DNA from: Chrysochromulina tobinii
Taxonomy: Eukaryota > Haptophyta > Prymnesiales > Chrysochromulinaceae
Direction of reading: 5' to 3'
DNA length: 54,972 bases
NCBI GenBank assembly: GCA_001275005.1
Contig: JWZX01003217.1
Location: 1 to 54,972, forward strand
Each line of letters opens with the position of its first letter. Within the stretch, counting starts at the first letter, position 1. Made by a program: the position numbers and the translations under genes. The notes below the pieces were generated by a model that did not search any database, was not told the origin of the DNA, and was given only the letters and a program-made list of their open reading frames with translations. Shown in pieces: positions 46,485 through 54,972 of this stretch.

Positions 46485-46637
46485 TCGCCCTGGCGCCTTG
46501 GCTCCTAATCCTGTTTTGGGTTGTGTTTCATGGTCCGCAACGCGCGGAAAAACATATTGCAACTCTCTCGCCCTGGCGCCTGGTTCCCAATCCTGTTTTG
46601 GGTTGTGTTTCATGGCGCGCGTCGCGCGGAAAAACTT
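46485..46637. repeat. Two tandem copies of an about 75-bp sequence, period 80
   Basis: CTCGCCCTGGCGCCT...CCTGTTTTGGGTTGTGTTTCATGG...CGCGCGGAAAAAC occurs at about 46485-46557 and 46565-46637. It lies just upstream of the membrane protein gene and of the PFK-2 gene, between divergent starts (46470 minus, 46843 plus). Confidence 0.75.
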
Positions 46638-46842
46638 TCATAAAAACTCGTCACAAATGATGATGTCGGGGGGAAGAGATTGCTGAAAAGGGCTCAAAAA
46701 GGGCACAGCGAGAGTTTCTGTCAGGGGCCCTGGAGGGTGTGTGAGGGTGTGAGGGGTGGTTTTTTTCGTGCTGAACGAGGGAAAAAGTATGAATTTTGTG
46801 TTTCCATGAAGAGCACAGAGGCGGCCGCGGAAGAGCGTACAG

Positions 46843-48801
46843 ATGATGAGTGCAAGTAGCAGCGTGCAGGGAGGGAGCGCTCCACGACGCAACAGCGACC
46901 CCGACAGTGGCCCATACGTCAAGTCTCAGGAGCACTTGCTCACTGCGACTGACTACAATCCACAGCCTACAGCGGTGCCGCCACCCATTGCTGCCAATGC
47001 CGGCACACTTGGTGTTCGCCACGTCCTGTGCATCATCGGCCTACCCGAGCGCGGTAAGCCATATATAGCTCGACGCCTTCAATTGTATTTATCTTTCTTT
47101 CACGGTGCGGACGTGCGAGTCTTCAACATCGCCGACTATGCCGTTGGTCCGAGCGGCTGCGACGAGAATGCCGAGACGCTGCTGGATGATGTGCGCAAGT
47201 TCATGGAGAAGCGTAACGAAGCAGCCTCGAACAACATGGATGTGCCCAGCCGCATCGGGTCTGCCAGCGTATCCGAAGACCCCACCGAGACTCCCCTGTC
47301 TCACCAGTACCTCATCGATGAGGCAGACCGCCGCCGCAAGAATGTCGACTCGGGCAAGGTCGCCATCATGATGTCCACGGACGCGAACGCGACATTCAAG
47401 GAGAAGTGGTCCGGTACATCCAAGGAGCGGCGCCAGTGGCTCGCGACCACACTCGCGCAGGATCGGGTGATGGGCGCCAAACTCATCTTCATCGAGGTCA
47501 TCGTCAACCAGCCGCATCTGATCGAGGCCAACATCCGGGCCAAGCGGCGCGCCCAGGGCCTGGGTGAGACCTCGGCAGCGGCCATGCGCGAACACCACAT
47601 CAAGGTGAAGCACTACGCGCGCATGTACGTGACGTTGCAGGACGACGGCTCGGAAGACGACCTTTCGTACATCAAGCTGTACAACTACGGCGGCAAGGTT
47701 ATTACCAACCGCATGCACGGCTACCTGCGCATGCGCATCGCGCAGTTCCTCACGACGGTGCACACGACGCCGCACGTCATCTACCTGTCGCGCCACGGCC
47801 AATCCGAGTACAATGTGATGGGCAAGATTGGCGGGAACCCGCCGCTCTCCACAGCCGGCGAGGAGTACGCTCGTCGGCTGGGCAAGTGGGTGCCCGACAA
47901 CATCTGCAGGACGCCCGATGGCCGGCCTATCAAGTCACGGTTGTGGACGTCGTCGCTGCAGCGCACCATTCTGACGGCAGAGCACATCCCGCACCCGCTC
48001 ATCCCGTGCCGCGAGCTTTTCGATGCCTACGGCAACGAGATACACTCCAGTTCTAGCCTAGTTCTCGCCGACGGATGGCGGGGCCACCCATCCTCGCCCA
48101 CAGCGGACGGAGTTGTCAGCTTCGGGATCATGCCCACGCACCCGGCCACGCTCGCAGCGACGCTCGCAGCGGACGCTTCTCGTGGCTTGGGCAAGATGCC
48201 CACGCCTCCATCGCCGCTGCCGTCCAGGATGCCGTCCGAGGCAACTCTGGCCGATCCGCCGGCCCTCAAGCTCGAGCACAGCGAGAGTGGGCCTGCTTCT
48301 TCCGAGCCCCCTACAGAGCCTTCCGAGCTGGACGGCGTCTTGCACAGTGAGGAGCTTTGGGAGCAGATGTCGCCGCGCGTCTACCGTAATCTCGACGAGA
48401 TCTTCGCGGGCGAGTACGAGGGGATGAGCTACGAGGATATCGAGCGGCTCATGCCGGAGGAGGCCTCTCTGCGCTCCATGGATAAGATTGGGTACAGGTA
48501 CCCTCGAGGGGAGTCGTACTTTGACATCCTCGCCCGCCTGGACCCGCTCGTGCACGAGATGGAGTCCTATCGGGAGCCTGTGCTCATCGTCTCACACCAG
48601 GCCGTGCTGCGTGTGCTGTACGCCTACCTGATGGCCAAGCCACGCAGCTCGGCCCCCAAGATCGAGATCCCGCTGCATACAATCATGAAGATCACTTACG
48701 ACGGCTGGAACCCTCCGTATGAAGAGCGCGTCTACCTAGGGCCGGAGCCACTGTCCGAGTCACCAGACAAGCCCGCGAACGACGGCCAGAAGAAGCTGTG
48801 A
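46843..48801 (+). CDS. 6-phosphofructo-2-kinase/fructose-2,6-bisphosphatase-like protein
   Basis: 652 aa from an ATG. The N-terminal kinase half has VLCIIGLPERGKPYIARRL (about 62); the family P-loop is GLPARGKT, so the Thr that contacts the nucleotide phosphate is Pro. The C-terminal phosphatase half keeps VIYLSRHGQSEYNVMGKIGG (about 312), LDEIFAGEYEGMSYEDIE, YRYPRGESY and IVSHQAVLRVLYAYL, with both catalytic His. A Pro/Ser-rich insert of about 100 residues (48050-48350) sits before the LDEI segment. The N-terminus has RRNSDP, a 14-3-3-like site. Most likely it now mainly removes fructose-2,6-bisphosphate. Start context and length fit the family with N-terminal extension. Confidence 0.85.
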   Translation: MMSASSSVQGGSAPRRNSDPDSGPYVKSQEHLLTATDYNPQPTAVPPPIAANAGTLGVRHVLCIIGLPERGKPYIARRLQLYLSFFHGADVRVFNIADYAVGPSGCDENAETLLDDVRKFMEKRNEAASNNMDVPSRIGSASVSEDPTETPLSHQYLIDEADRRRKNVDSGKVAIMMSTDANATFKEKWSGTSKERRQWLATTLAQDRVMGAKLIFIEVIVNQPHLIEANIRAKRRAQGLGETSAAAMREHHIKVKHYARMYVTLQDDGSEDDLSYIKLYNYGGKVITNRMHGYLRMRIAQFLTTVHTTPHVIYLSRHGQSEYNVMGKIGGNPPLSTAGEEYARRLGKWVPDNICRTPDGRPIKSRLWTSSLQRTILTAEHIPHPLIPCRELFDAYGNEIHSSSSLVLADGWRGHPSSPTADGVVSFGIMPTHPATLAATLAADASRGLGKMPTPPSPLPSRMPSEATLADPPALKLEHSESGPASSEPPTEPSELDGVLHSEELWEQMSPRVYRNLDEIFAGEYEGMSYEDIERLMPEEASLRSMDKIGYRYPRGESYFDILARLDPLVHEMESYREPVLIVSHQAVLRVLYAYLMAKPRSSAPKIEIPLHTIMKITYDGWNPPYEERVYLGPEPLSESPDKPANDGQKKL

Positions 48802-48992
48802 CGAGAGGCGGATCGCTCGCGTGCAGGGGCAGAAGTGCACCACTGTCGTGCTAACCGAGCCCTTTGCGAGGGTCCACCGTCCACAGCGCAGTCAACGTAG
48901 AGCAGTCTGCTCAGCCCGCGTGTTGTACACTTTGTTCGATTGTGGGCCCCTAAACTTTCCACGTTCATTCACATTCATAGGGTGACAGCACA

Positions 48993-50159
48993 ATGGCCTC
49001 ATCGCCTGCGCAGCATGCAGCCGCTCTTTACCTGCAGCGTGCTCCCTTGGACGATGTGCTAGCGGCGACCATGGCCATTCCAGACTGGATGTCCCTCGAG
49101 GCCCAGGGTGAGCTGATTCGTGCAGGGCTGGCAGCGCCCGCGGTGGGTGGCCGCTACAGACGCCGAGTTCTCAAGATGCTGATGCATGCATTGGGCAAGC
49201 ACACCGAGGTGCACGAGGATCTATTGGCCGCCTATATCGATAGTCTTGCCGAAAGTGAAAGCGAGGCGTCAACTGCAGATCTCTCGTTCAAACTTCCAGG
49301 CCTTGAGGAACTCCTCACCGTTTCCGTCGTCAACCACATTGGCGGCGGTAGCGAAACGGGCGGCATGGTGTGGCCTGCCTCACTGCTCCTGGCATCGTGG
49401 CTGCTGCGACCGGCCGCCGCGGTCGAGCTCGATGGGGTGCACATTCTTGAGCTGGGCTCCGGCGTTGGCATGCTCGGTCTAGCACTCGCGAGATGCACAC
49501 CCATTGCCGGTATCACTATGACGGATTTTGTGATAGAGACTCTGGACAACTTGCAACGGAACGTCTCGCGGCAGAATGATGGAGTCGCGCATAAAGTTCG
49601 AGTGCGGCAATTGGATTGGAACGAGGCAGAGTGCATGCGCCGTGCCTCTTATGGTGCTGCCTTCAGAGGTGGCGGAAGAGACAGCGACGGCAGCAGCGAT
49701 GCCCTCGACGGCATCGGCCATGAGGGTTGGCGTGGGGCCGCCTCACCAAGTGTATCGGGCTTTGACCTTGTGCTGGCGGCTGATGTCGTGTACGACCCAT
49801 CGGCGCTGCCTGCCCTCGTGGCAACCATCGCCGCAGCAATGGCACCTAGCAATGTGTCCCCAGGTGCACGTCGATGCAGGGCCCTCGTAGCTTCTGAGCG
49901 CCGATCAGAGGAGACGTGGACTACATTTGATACGCTGCTGCAGCGCCATCGTCTGCAGATTCGGGATCTCTCAGTCGAAGCCCGCGCTGCCTGTGCGGCC
50001 CAGTCGAACTTTTATTGCCCAAGCAGCACTCTCGAGAGGATGGTACTCATCGAGCTCATTGATGATTCTCTCGGCATGAGCTCGTCCGAGGACTCCGAGA
50101 CCTGGGAATCGAGGCTTTGCCCGTTGGTGACAGATCTCAAGTGCAAGTCTCAGTACTGA
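48993..50159 (+). CDS. FAM86/EEF2KMT-type lysine methyltransferase
   Basis: 388 aa from an ATG. An N-terminal helical region (residues 1-100) is followed by TGGMVWPASLLLASWLL, the SAM motif HILELGSGVGMLGLALA (about 150), ITMTDF, DNLQRNV and VRQLDWNE, then DLVLAADVVYDPSALPALV. This order is that of seven-beta-strand lysine methyltransferases of group MTF16. Human FAM86A (EEF2KMT) methylates elongation factor 2; that substrate is an inference here. A Ser/Gly/Asp-rich insert follows LDWNEAEC. Confidence 0.8.
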   Translation: MASSPAQHAAALYLQRAPLDDVLAATMAIPDWMSLEAQGELIRAGLAAPAVGGRYRRRVLKMLMHALGKHTEVHEDLLAAYIDSLAESESEASTADLSFKLPGLEELLTVSVVNHIGGGSETGGMVWPASLLLASWLLRPAAAVELDGVHILELGSGVGMLGLALARCTPIAGITMTDFVIETLDNLQRNVSRQNDGVAHKVRVRQLDWNEAECMRRASYGAAFRGGGRDSDGSSDALDGIGHEGWRGAASPSVSGFDLVLAADVVYDPSALPALVATIAAAMAPSNVSPGARRCRALVASERRSEETWTTFDTLLQRHRLQIRDLSVEARAACAAQSNFYCPSSTLERMVLIELIDDSLGMSSSEDSETWESRLCPLVTDLKCKSQY

Positions 50160-50437
50160 CTTCCGCAGTATCCGGATACAAGTGCTGGTGTTCATGTTTG
50201 TTTGTAGTCATAGTCAAGTTTACATAATACAGAAAAACCGAACCGACGCCGGAACAACAAACAACCCGCCCTATACCCGCGGCGTACATCCGGCAATCAG
50301 TGCTCCGCGTCCCTGAAGTTGTGACCGGAACTTTCAAGTTCTTCTATTCATAATGAATGCATGCTGAAACAGACTGAAATCATGGTCATTTTGCGACCCT
50401 GGAGCGGGCGACGGCGACGACGGGCACGTCCAATAAA

Positions 50438-52797
50438 ATGCAGCGAGTACGGCAGTCGGTCTGCTTGTTGTCGGTCCTGCTCCTTGGCTTGCAGATAGCT
50501 CTGCTGGGATCGAGGGGACGCGTCGTTCAAATCGGTGCATCGATGCATGCCGAACCTGAGACCGTCGTCGGAGCCTCTCCAGCAACGCAGTCCATGATTG
50601 AGGCGCTGTTGCGGAACATGCGCGGTGTCAGCGTCGATGATGGCGGCAGCAGCATTGATTCCAGTGGTAACGCGTCCACGAACAAGCAGTGCGCAGAGGA
50701 GCAGGGTGAGCTGCCGCGAAACCGCATTCTGATCGTCCACGAGCAGCACCTTCAGTCAATGGGTTGTGACGTGCGTCTGCTAAGGTTTGTCAAGGATCTG
50801 CTCTACCTCAATCAGGAAGTGTCGATGCTCTTCCGCTGCTCGACGCCCGCGAAGATGCGTCAACCCAAGTCGAAGATGCTCGCCAGCATCCTGCGCATTG
50901 ACAACTATGAGGAGGCACAGCTGCGCAAGGGCCTGCGCCATCCGCCCGGCATCTACGAATGGACGTCCGCCGAACGCTTCGCGCAGCTGATAAGCATGGG
51001 CTACTTCAACGTCGTCATCATCTTCCTTTGGTTTTGGTACGACCCACAGCCATCCGCGGCGGAGCTCATGCTGCCGCTGCTGCGTGCGCACGCGCCGCCG
51101 GACAAGCAGCCCTTCGTTGCGCTGCTCTCGGACGACGCGCACTCGATTCGGTGCGCGAGCCTCTCGCGAGCCCGACGCCCGTGCCATCTTTGCTCCCGCT
51201 CGCTCACGCGTCACCCACCGCACGTTCGTGTCTGTGCGTGCGTAGCTCGACGCGTCTAGGCGAGGTCGAGATTCATTTGTCCACGCGCAGCGGGTACAAC
51301 GAGCGCGCGCGCAACTACTGGTATCGACAGAAGCACATGTACCGGCTGGCGGATATGGTGATGCACATTTCGCCCATGGACCAGGTGGCCGAGAAGGAAT
51401 CGTACCCGTTCGTCAAGTACTATAAGCTGCTGCGCATGCCCATTCGGACCTTCCGCATCCTCGGCAAAGGCCAGGTGGTTGGCCTGGACCGCTCTTTCCT
51501 GCGCACCGCCAACATCGGCTTCATTGGTAACGGTATGACGCCAACCAACCACCTGGGGATTCAGTGGTTCCTTGAGCACTGCTGGGAGGATGTGCAGCGC
51601 CAGCTGCCCGGCGTACGCATGCGACTGATCGGCCGGCCGCCAGGCGAACGTGTCGTGCGCGGCAAGCCCGTGCAGTGCGTGCAGACCGAGGACGCGCACT
51701 GCGGCTGGGCATGGGGAACGCCGTACGCGGGCGCCGAGAAGGAGAACGGCATCGACGAGCTCGGCTACCTAAGCGCCGAGGAGCTGCTCGTCGAGGTGCT
51801 TTCGTGGCGGCTGATGATCGTACCCGTTCTCCGCACGACCGGTGTGAACACCAAGATCCTTGTGGCGCTCGAGCTGGGCGTGCCGCTCGTGATCACGCCC
51901 GTGGCTGCCTCACCCTTCGACCTACCCGACAACGAGACCATCGTCGCCTTCGCGGATCAGGCGCTGAACTTCGTGCAACAGACAGTCTCCGTGTATACCG
52001 TCTCGTGGCTGTGGACGCAGCTCTCGCGGGGCTCTCGCCAGCACTGGGAGTCGCTCGCCACGCACGACCCCGCGCGAAATGACGTGCGCATGATGCTTTC
52101 GACGATCTGCCTGGATACGACGGAGCACCACTACTTGAGGCGCTGGACGCCGCCCACGATCCCGCTCGAGCCGCCTGAGCCAATGGCCCAGCTGCCCTCG
52201 GCGAGCACGCCGCGTCGCAAGCTCAGCCCTTGCTTCAATGGCGGTAACTGGAGCACCTCGAGCGCGTCGCCCTTGCTCCTCGTGGGCTCCCACGCGATGA
52301 GTGAGGTGTTCCCACGCTTCGACGAGCTTGTGCGGCTTGTGTGGGAGGGCATCGCGTTGCACTGCGACCTGAGGCTCGTTGTGCGCCAACCCGCCGAGCC
52401 GTACTTGCTCGATGGCGTCGATGTGTTTCTCGATGGGCACTGGGCCCTACCCCTCTCGACACTCGACGGGCTGCCGCATCGGCTCGTCTTCTACCACTGG
52501 GATCTGGGCAAGATGGGGACCAACTTCCATTCGAATGAGAACATGCTCGAGGTCGTCGGCGCGGCAGAAATTTTTGTGGCGCAGGCGGCGCGGCGTCCGT
52601 GGGCGGCGCTTAAGGTGCTCGTCAACCAGGAGATGCGCTCAAGCGGGGGCTTCTTGTTCAACTGGCGCAAAGCGCTGACGCATCTCGGCTTCTCCAAGCC
52701 GGCGATGAATAAGATCATCCCGAACATAGTCAGCAGATTCGAGACGAACTTCACGCAGTCCCTGCTGGCGCATATGCTCGCGTCGCACTCGGGCTGA
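50438..52797 (+). CDS. Membrane-anchored glycosyltransferase, GT4-like
   Basis: Exons 50438-51150 and 51246-52797 (GTGCGC...TAG intron, 95 nt); 754 aa. An N-terminal TM anchor (VCLLSVLLLGLQIALLG, about 8-24) suggests a type II Golgi protein. The second half has a GT-B pattern: IGFIGNGMTPTNHLGIQWF, VRMRLIGRPPGERV and VLRTTGVNTKILVALELGVPLVITP, the last being the nucleotide-sugar binding helix with its conserved Glu. A C-terminal region (about 560-750) repeats some features (LLLVGSHAMSEVFPRFD, LVFYHWDLGKMG) and could be a second, divergent domain. Donor and acceptor unknown. Confidence 0.7.
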
Positions 52798-53249
52798 CGT
52801 CGGTGCAGCACGGATGAGACGCGCCCTGGCCCATGGCCCATGCCACCTTGCCACCGGGCACCGCCCACCGCATGGCGGGGCGTGGGGGGGCGAGAGTGCG
52901 AGAGAGCACCCCGCCACCGGCCAGACAATAACCCGCGCGACCGGCCGACGGCGGCGCGAGCGCCCCGGTGGCCGGTGCCCGGATCTAGAGGCCTCTCTAT
53001 TCGTATATATGAATCTCTCCCCTCTCCTCAATGTCCACAGTCACACGACGGTGTCTAACGGTGTTGGTGTGGAACGTCGACGGTGTGCGTACGGTATCTG
53101 CCCAACGGGAACACACAAAGTACCGATCACTGTTCCGAGATCGTCACACGAGTCATACTGGCACCGGCCACAAGAAGCCTCCTGCTTCCGCTTCCTGTCG
53201 CCACTCCCTCCAGGCACATCCCGTGGGCGGCTGCACGCGCGCACGCTTC
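52798..53249. other. Convergent intergenic region, GC-rich, no gene seen
   Basis: Around 52825-52875 short words GGCCCATG and CCACCG are repeated. Nothing else was recognised. It holds the 3' ends of the glycosyltransferase and SNF2 genes. Confidence 0.45.
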
Positions 53250-54972
53250 CTAACCTTTGACGAGGAGTTCCGACACTGAGCTCGCCGAGTGCGCAGCTGC
53301 CGCATCGAAGGCAGATTGCGCCTTTTCTGCCAGCATGAAGCCCTTGCCTTTCTTGGCGTTCAGCCTCTCGAGGTTCTCAGGTGAGCGGTCGAGGACTTCG
53401 AGCAGCTCCTCGTCGGTGATGACCTTACCCTTGCCGAGTGCCGACTTGCTCGGATCGAATGCGAGTAGGTCCTTAAGCTCATTCTCGACGAGCTTGGCAT
53501 CCTTGTCGGTCTTTTCGCCGATGTCCTTGAACTTGCCCTTGGAGACGACGAGCTGCTCGAGCTTGAGCTTCTGCTTGGCGGCCTGCAGCACCTTCTCTTC
53601 GACAGTCGCCGCCGTCGCGAGCCGGTAAACCATCACCGTCTTCTTCTGGCCGATGCGGTGGCAGCGGTCCTGCGCCTGCAGGTCCATGTGCGGATTCCAG
53701 TCGGAGTCGAAGATGATGACCGTATCGGCGCGTGTGAGGTTGACATCCAGGCCGCCAGCCCGTGTCGAGAGCAGAAACACGTCAGTACCCTCCTCCGACT
53801 CTTGGAAGGTCTTCATGCTCTGCATGCGGTCCTCCGCGGAGACGGTGCCGTCGAGCCGGCAGTAACTGTATTTGCGCCACTCGAGGTAGTCTTGCAGAAT
53901 GTCGAGCATGCGCGTCATCTGCGAAAAGATGAACACCCTGTGGTCGCCCTGCTTGCGAATGAGCTCAGTCAGGATTCGGTCAAGCAGTTGCATCTTGCCG
54001 GACGCTTCCACGAGGATGTCGTCCACAGCCTCGTTGCCCGCGGCGTCCACCGGCCACTCGAAAAGGTATGGGTGATTGCAGCACTTGCGCAGCTGCATTA
54101 GGATATTCTGCAGGCGCTGCGGCTTGCCTGCGCTGTCGGCGATCTGCCGCTTGAGCAGCTCAGCATACATCTCGCTCTGCCATTCGGTCATCCACGCGAA
54201 CAGGATGAACTCGTACTTCTTGGGCACCTCGAGCTCGACGTCAGCCTTGAGGCGGCGCAGCAGGAAGGGGCGCAGGATCTGGTGCAGCTTGGAGACGACG
54301 CCCGCCTGCATCTCACCCTTGAAGACTCTCTCGTCGTTGTCCTCGCGCGAAAAGTCGAAGTCGAACCACGCCTGAAACGAGTCAAGGTCGATGTTGGGCA
54401 GCAGGAAGTTGAGCAGCGACCACAGCTCGATCAGATTGTTTTGCAGCGGCGTGCCCGTGAGGAGCAGTCGATTGCACCCCGCACCACAGATCGACTTGAG
54501 CTCGCGGATCAGCCTGCAGTTCATGTTCTTCAGACGGTGGCCTTCGTCAATGATCGCAAACTTCCAATGGATCTTCTTGAGCTCCTTCACGTCGCGGATG
54601 ACGATCTCGTACGACGTGATCATCACGGGAAAATGCTTTTCCGCCTTGCCGCAGAAGTACGAGCCCAGTATCTCCTTGCGCGTCTCCTTGCTCCCATGGT
54701 AGATGATCGACTCGAAGCCTGGCGCCCACTTTTTGAACTCGTTGTGCCAGTTATGCACCGTCGAGAGCGGCCCGACGACCATGAAGGGCCCGTTCACGCC
54801 TTGCTGGTTGAGGTGAGCGAGCATCGCAATGGACTGCACGGTCTTGCCCAGTCCCATTTCGTCACCAAGGATGCCGTTAAGGCCATTCTCGTAGAGGCCA
54901 ACGAGCCAGTGCACGCCCACCAGCTGGTAGGGACGCATGGTGCCCTTGATCATCTTGGGCTGCTTGAGGCTT
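53250..54972 (-). CDS. SNF2-family chromatin remodelling ATPase, LSH/DDM1-like (5' end outside window)
   Basis: Partial: the frame is open to the right edge (reading QPKMIKGTMRPYQL at the boundary). Helicase motifs in order: LGDEMGLGKTVQSIAML (I), TSYEI, IDEGHRLKN (II, DEGH), LLLTGTPLQNNLIELWSLLN (III), RVFIFSQMTRMLDILQDYL (IV), LLSTRAGGLDVNLTRADTV (V) and DRCHRIGQKKTVMVYRL (VI). Sequence around motifs I-III (NGLNGILGDEMGLGKT, ITSYEIVIRD) and the tail LEQLVVSKGKF are closest to LSH/HELLS and DDM1, which support DNA methylation in plants and animals; ISWI is the alternative. The usual AADT of motif V reads RADT. No HAND/SANT region follows, which argues against ISWI. Confidence 0.85.
   Translation of the reverse strand, partial: SLKQPKMIKGTMRPYQLVGVHWLVGLYENGLNGILGDEMGLGKTVQSIAMLAHLNQQGVNGPFMVVGPLSTVHNWHNEFKKWAPGFESIIYHGSKETRKEILGSYFCGKAEKHFPVMITSYEIVIRDVKELKKIHWKFAIIDEGHRLKNMNCRLIRELKSICGAGCNRLLLTGTPLQNNLIELWSLLNFLLPNIDLDSFQAWFDFDFSREDNDERVFKGEMQAGVVSKLHQILRPFLLRRLKADVELEVPKKYEFILFAWMTEWQSEMYAELLKRQIADSAGKPQRLQNILMQLRKCCNHPYLFEWPVDAAGNEAVDDILVEASGKMQLLDRILTELIRKQGDHRVFIFSQMTRMLDILQDYLEWRKYSYCRLDGTVSAEDRMQSMKTFQESEEGTDVFLLSTRAGGLDVNLTRADTVIIFDSDWNPHMDLQAQDRCHRIGQKKTVMVYRLATAATVEEKVLQAAKQKLKLEQLVVSKGKFKDIGEKTDKDAKLVENELKDLLAFDPSKSALGKGKVITDEELLEVLDRSPENLERLNAKKGKGFMLAEKAQSAFDAAAAHSASSVSELLVKG

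Overview
The window is nuclear DNA of a GC-rich, intron-bearing, photosynthetic microbial eukaryote. A haptophyte-like alga is the best fit, but that is inference. The support is: short spliceosomal introns (43-161 nt) with a recurrent GTGCGY donor; a thylakoid-lumen type FKBP; a DUF3326 protein of the cyanobacterial/plastid type; a carotenoid-desaturase-like FAD enzyme; a plant-type MSH1 (MutS plus GIY-YIG); and secreted Pro-rich DNRLRE proteins. No prokaryotic operon, rRNA, CRISPR, virus or plasmid feature was seen. Many coding stretches have a GC-rich third position and long alanine-rich or acidic low-complexity tracts, so long antisense reading frames are common and were ignored.

Layout: 1-2937 (-) secreted DNRLRE-repeat protein, running off the left edge; 3330-6002 (+) giant Ala-rich coiled coil; 6657-14604 (-) TRPM-like cation channel carrying two tandem NUDT9-homology domains ahead of the pore; 14924-17098 (-) six-TM channel with a cyclic-nucleotide-binding-like domain; 17618-20186 (+) NEK-like kinase fused to RCC1 repeats; 20543-22516 (-) multi-EF-hand protein; 22676-23261 (+) small unknown protein; 23690-25984 (+) secreted coiled coil with a Pro-Gln repeat; 26236-27741 (+) GT31-like glycosyltransferase; 27883-29121 (+) single-chain TFIIA gamma-beta fusion; 29378-30604 (+) LIM protein; 30801-31805 (+) putatively myristoylated duplicated-domain protein; 32855-36187 (-) MSH1; 36318-39975 (+) cold-shock domain joined to a uridine-kinase-like pseudokinase; 40377-41079 (+) lumenal FKBP; 41588-43489 (+) FAD desaturase-like enzyme; 43950-45167 (-) DUF3326; 45400-46470 (-) Pro-rich membrane protein; 46843-48801 (+) PFK-2/FBPase-2; 48993-50159 (+) FAM86-type methyltransferase; 50438-52797 (+) glycosyltransferase; 53250-54972 (-) LSH/DDM1-like SNF2 ATPase, 5' end outside the window.

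The most striking content is architectural. The channel has the order TRPM N-terminal domain, NUDT9H, NUDT9H, TRPM pore; animal TRPM2 carries a single NUDT9H after the pore. One NUDT9H keeps a nearly complete Nudix box and the other has lost all its acidic catalytic positions. The TFIIA gene joins gamma to the beta half of the large subunit. Several introns look recently gained: two near-identical introns in the channel gene share a core with an intron in the kinase gene, and their ends duplicate flanking exon sequence. The calcium/nucleotide signalling genes (TRPM-like channel, CNBD channel, NEK-RCC1, EF-hand protein) lie side by side, although nothing in the sequence shows they are co-regulated.
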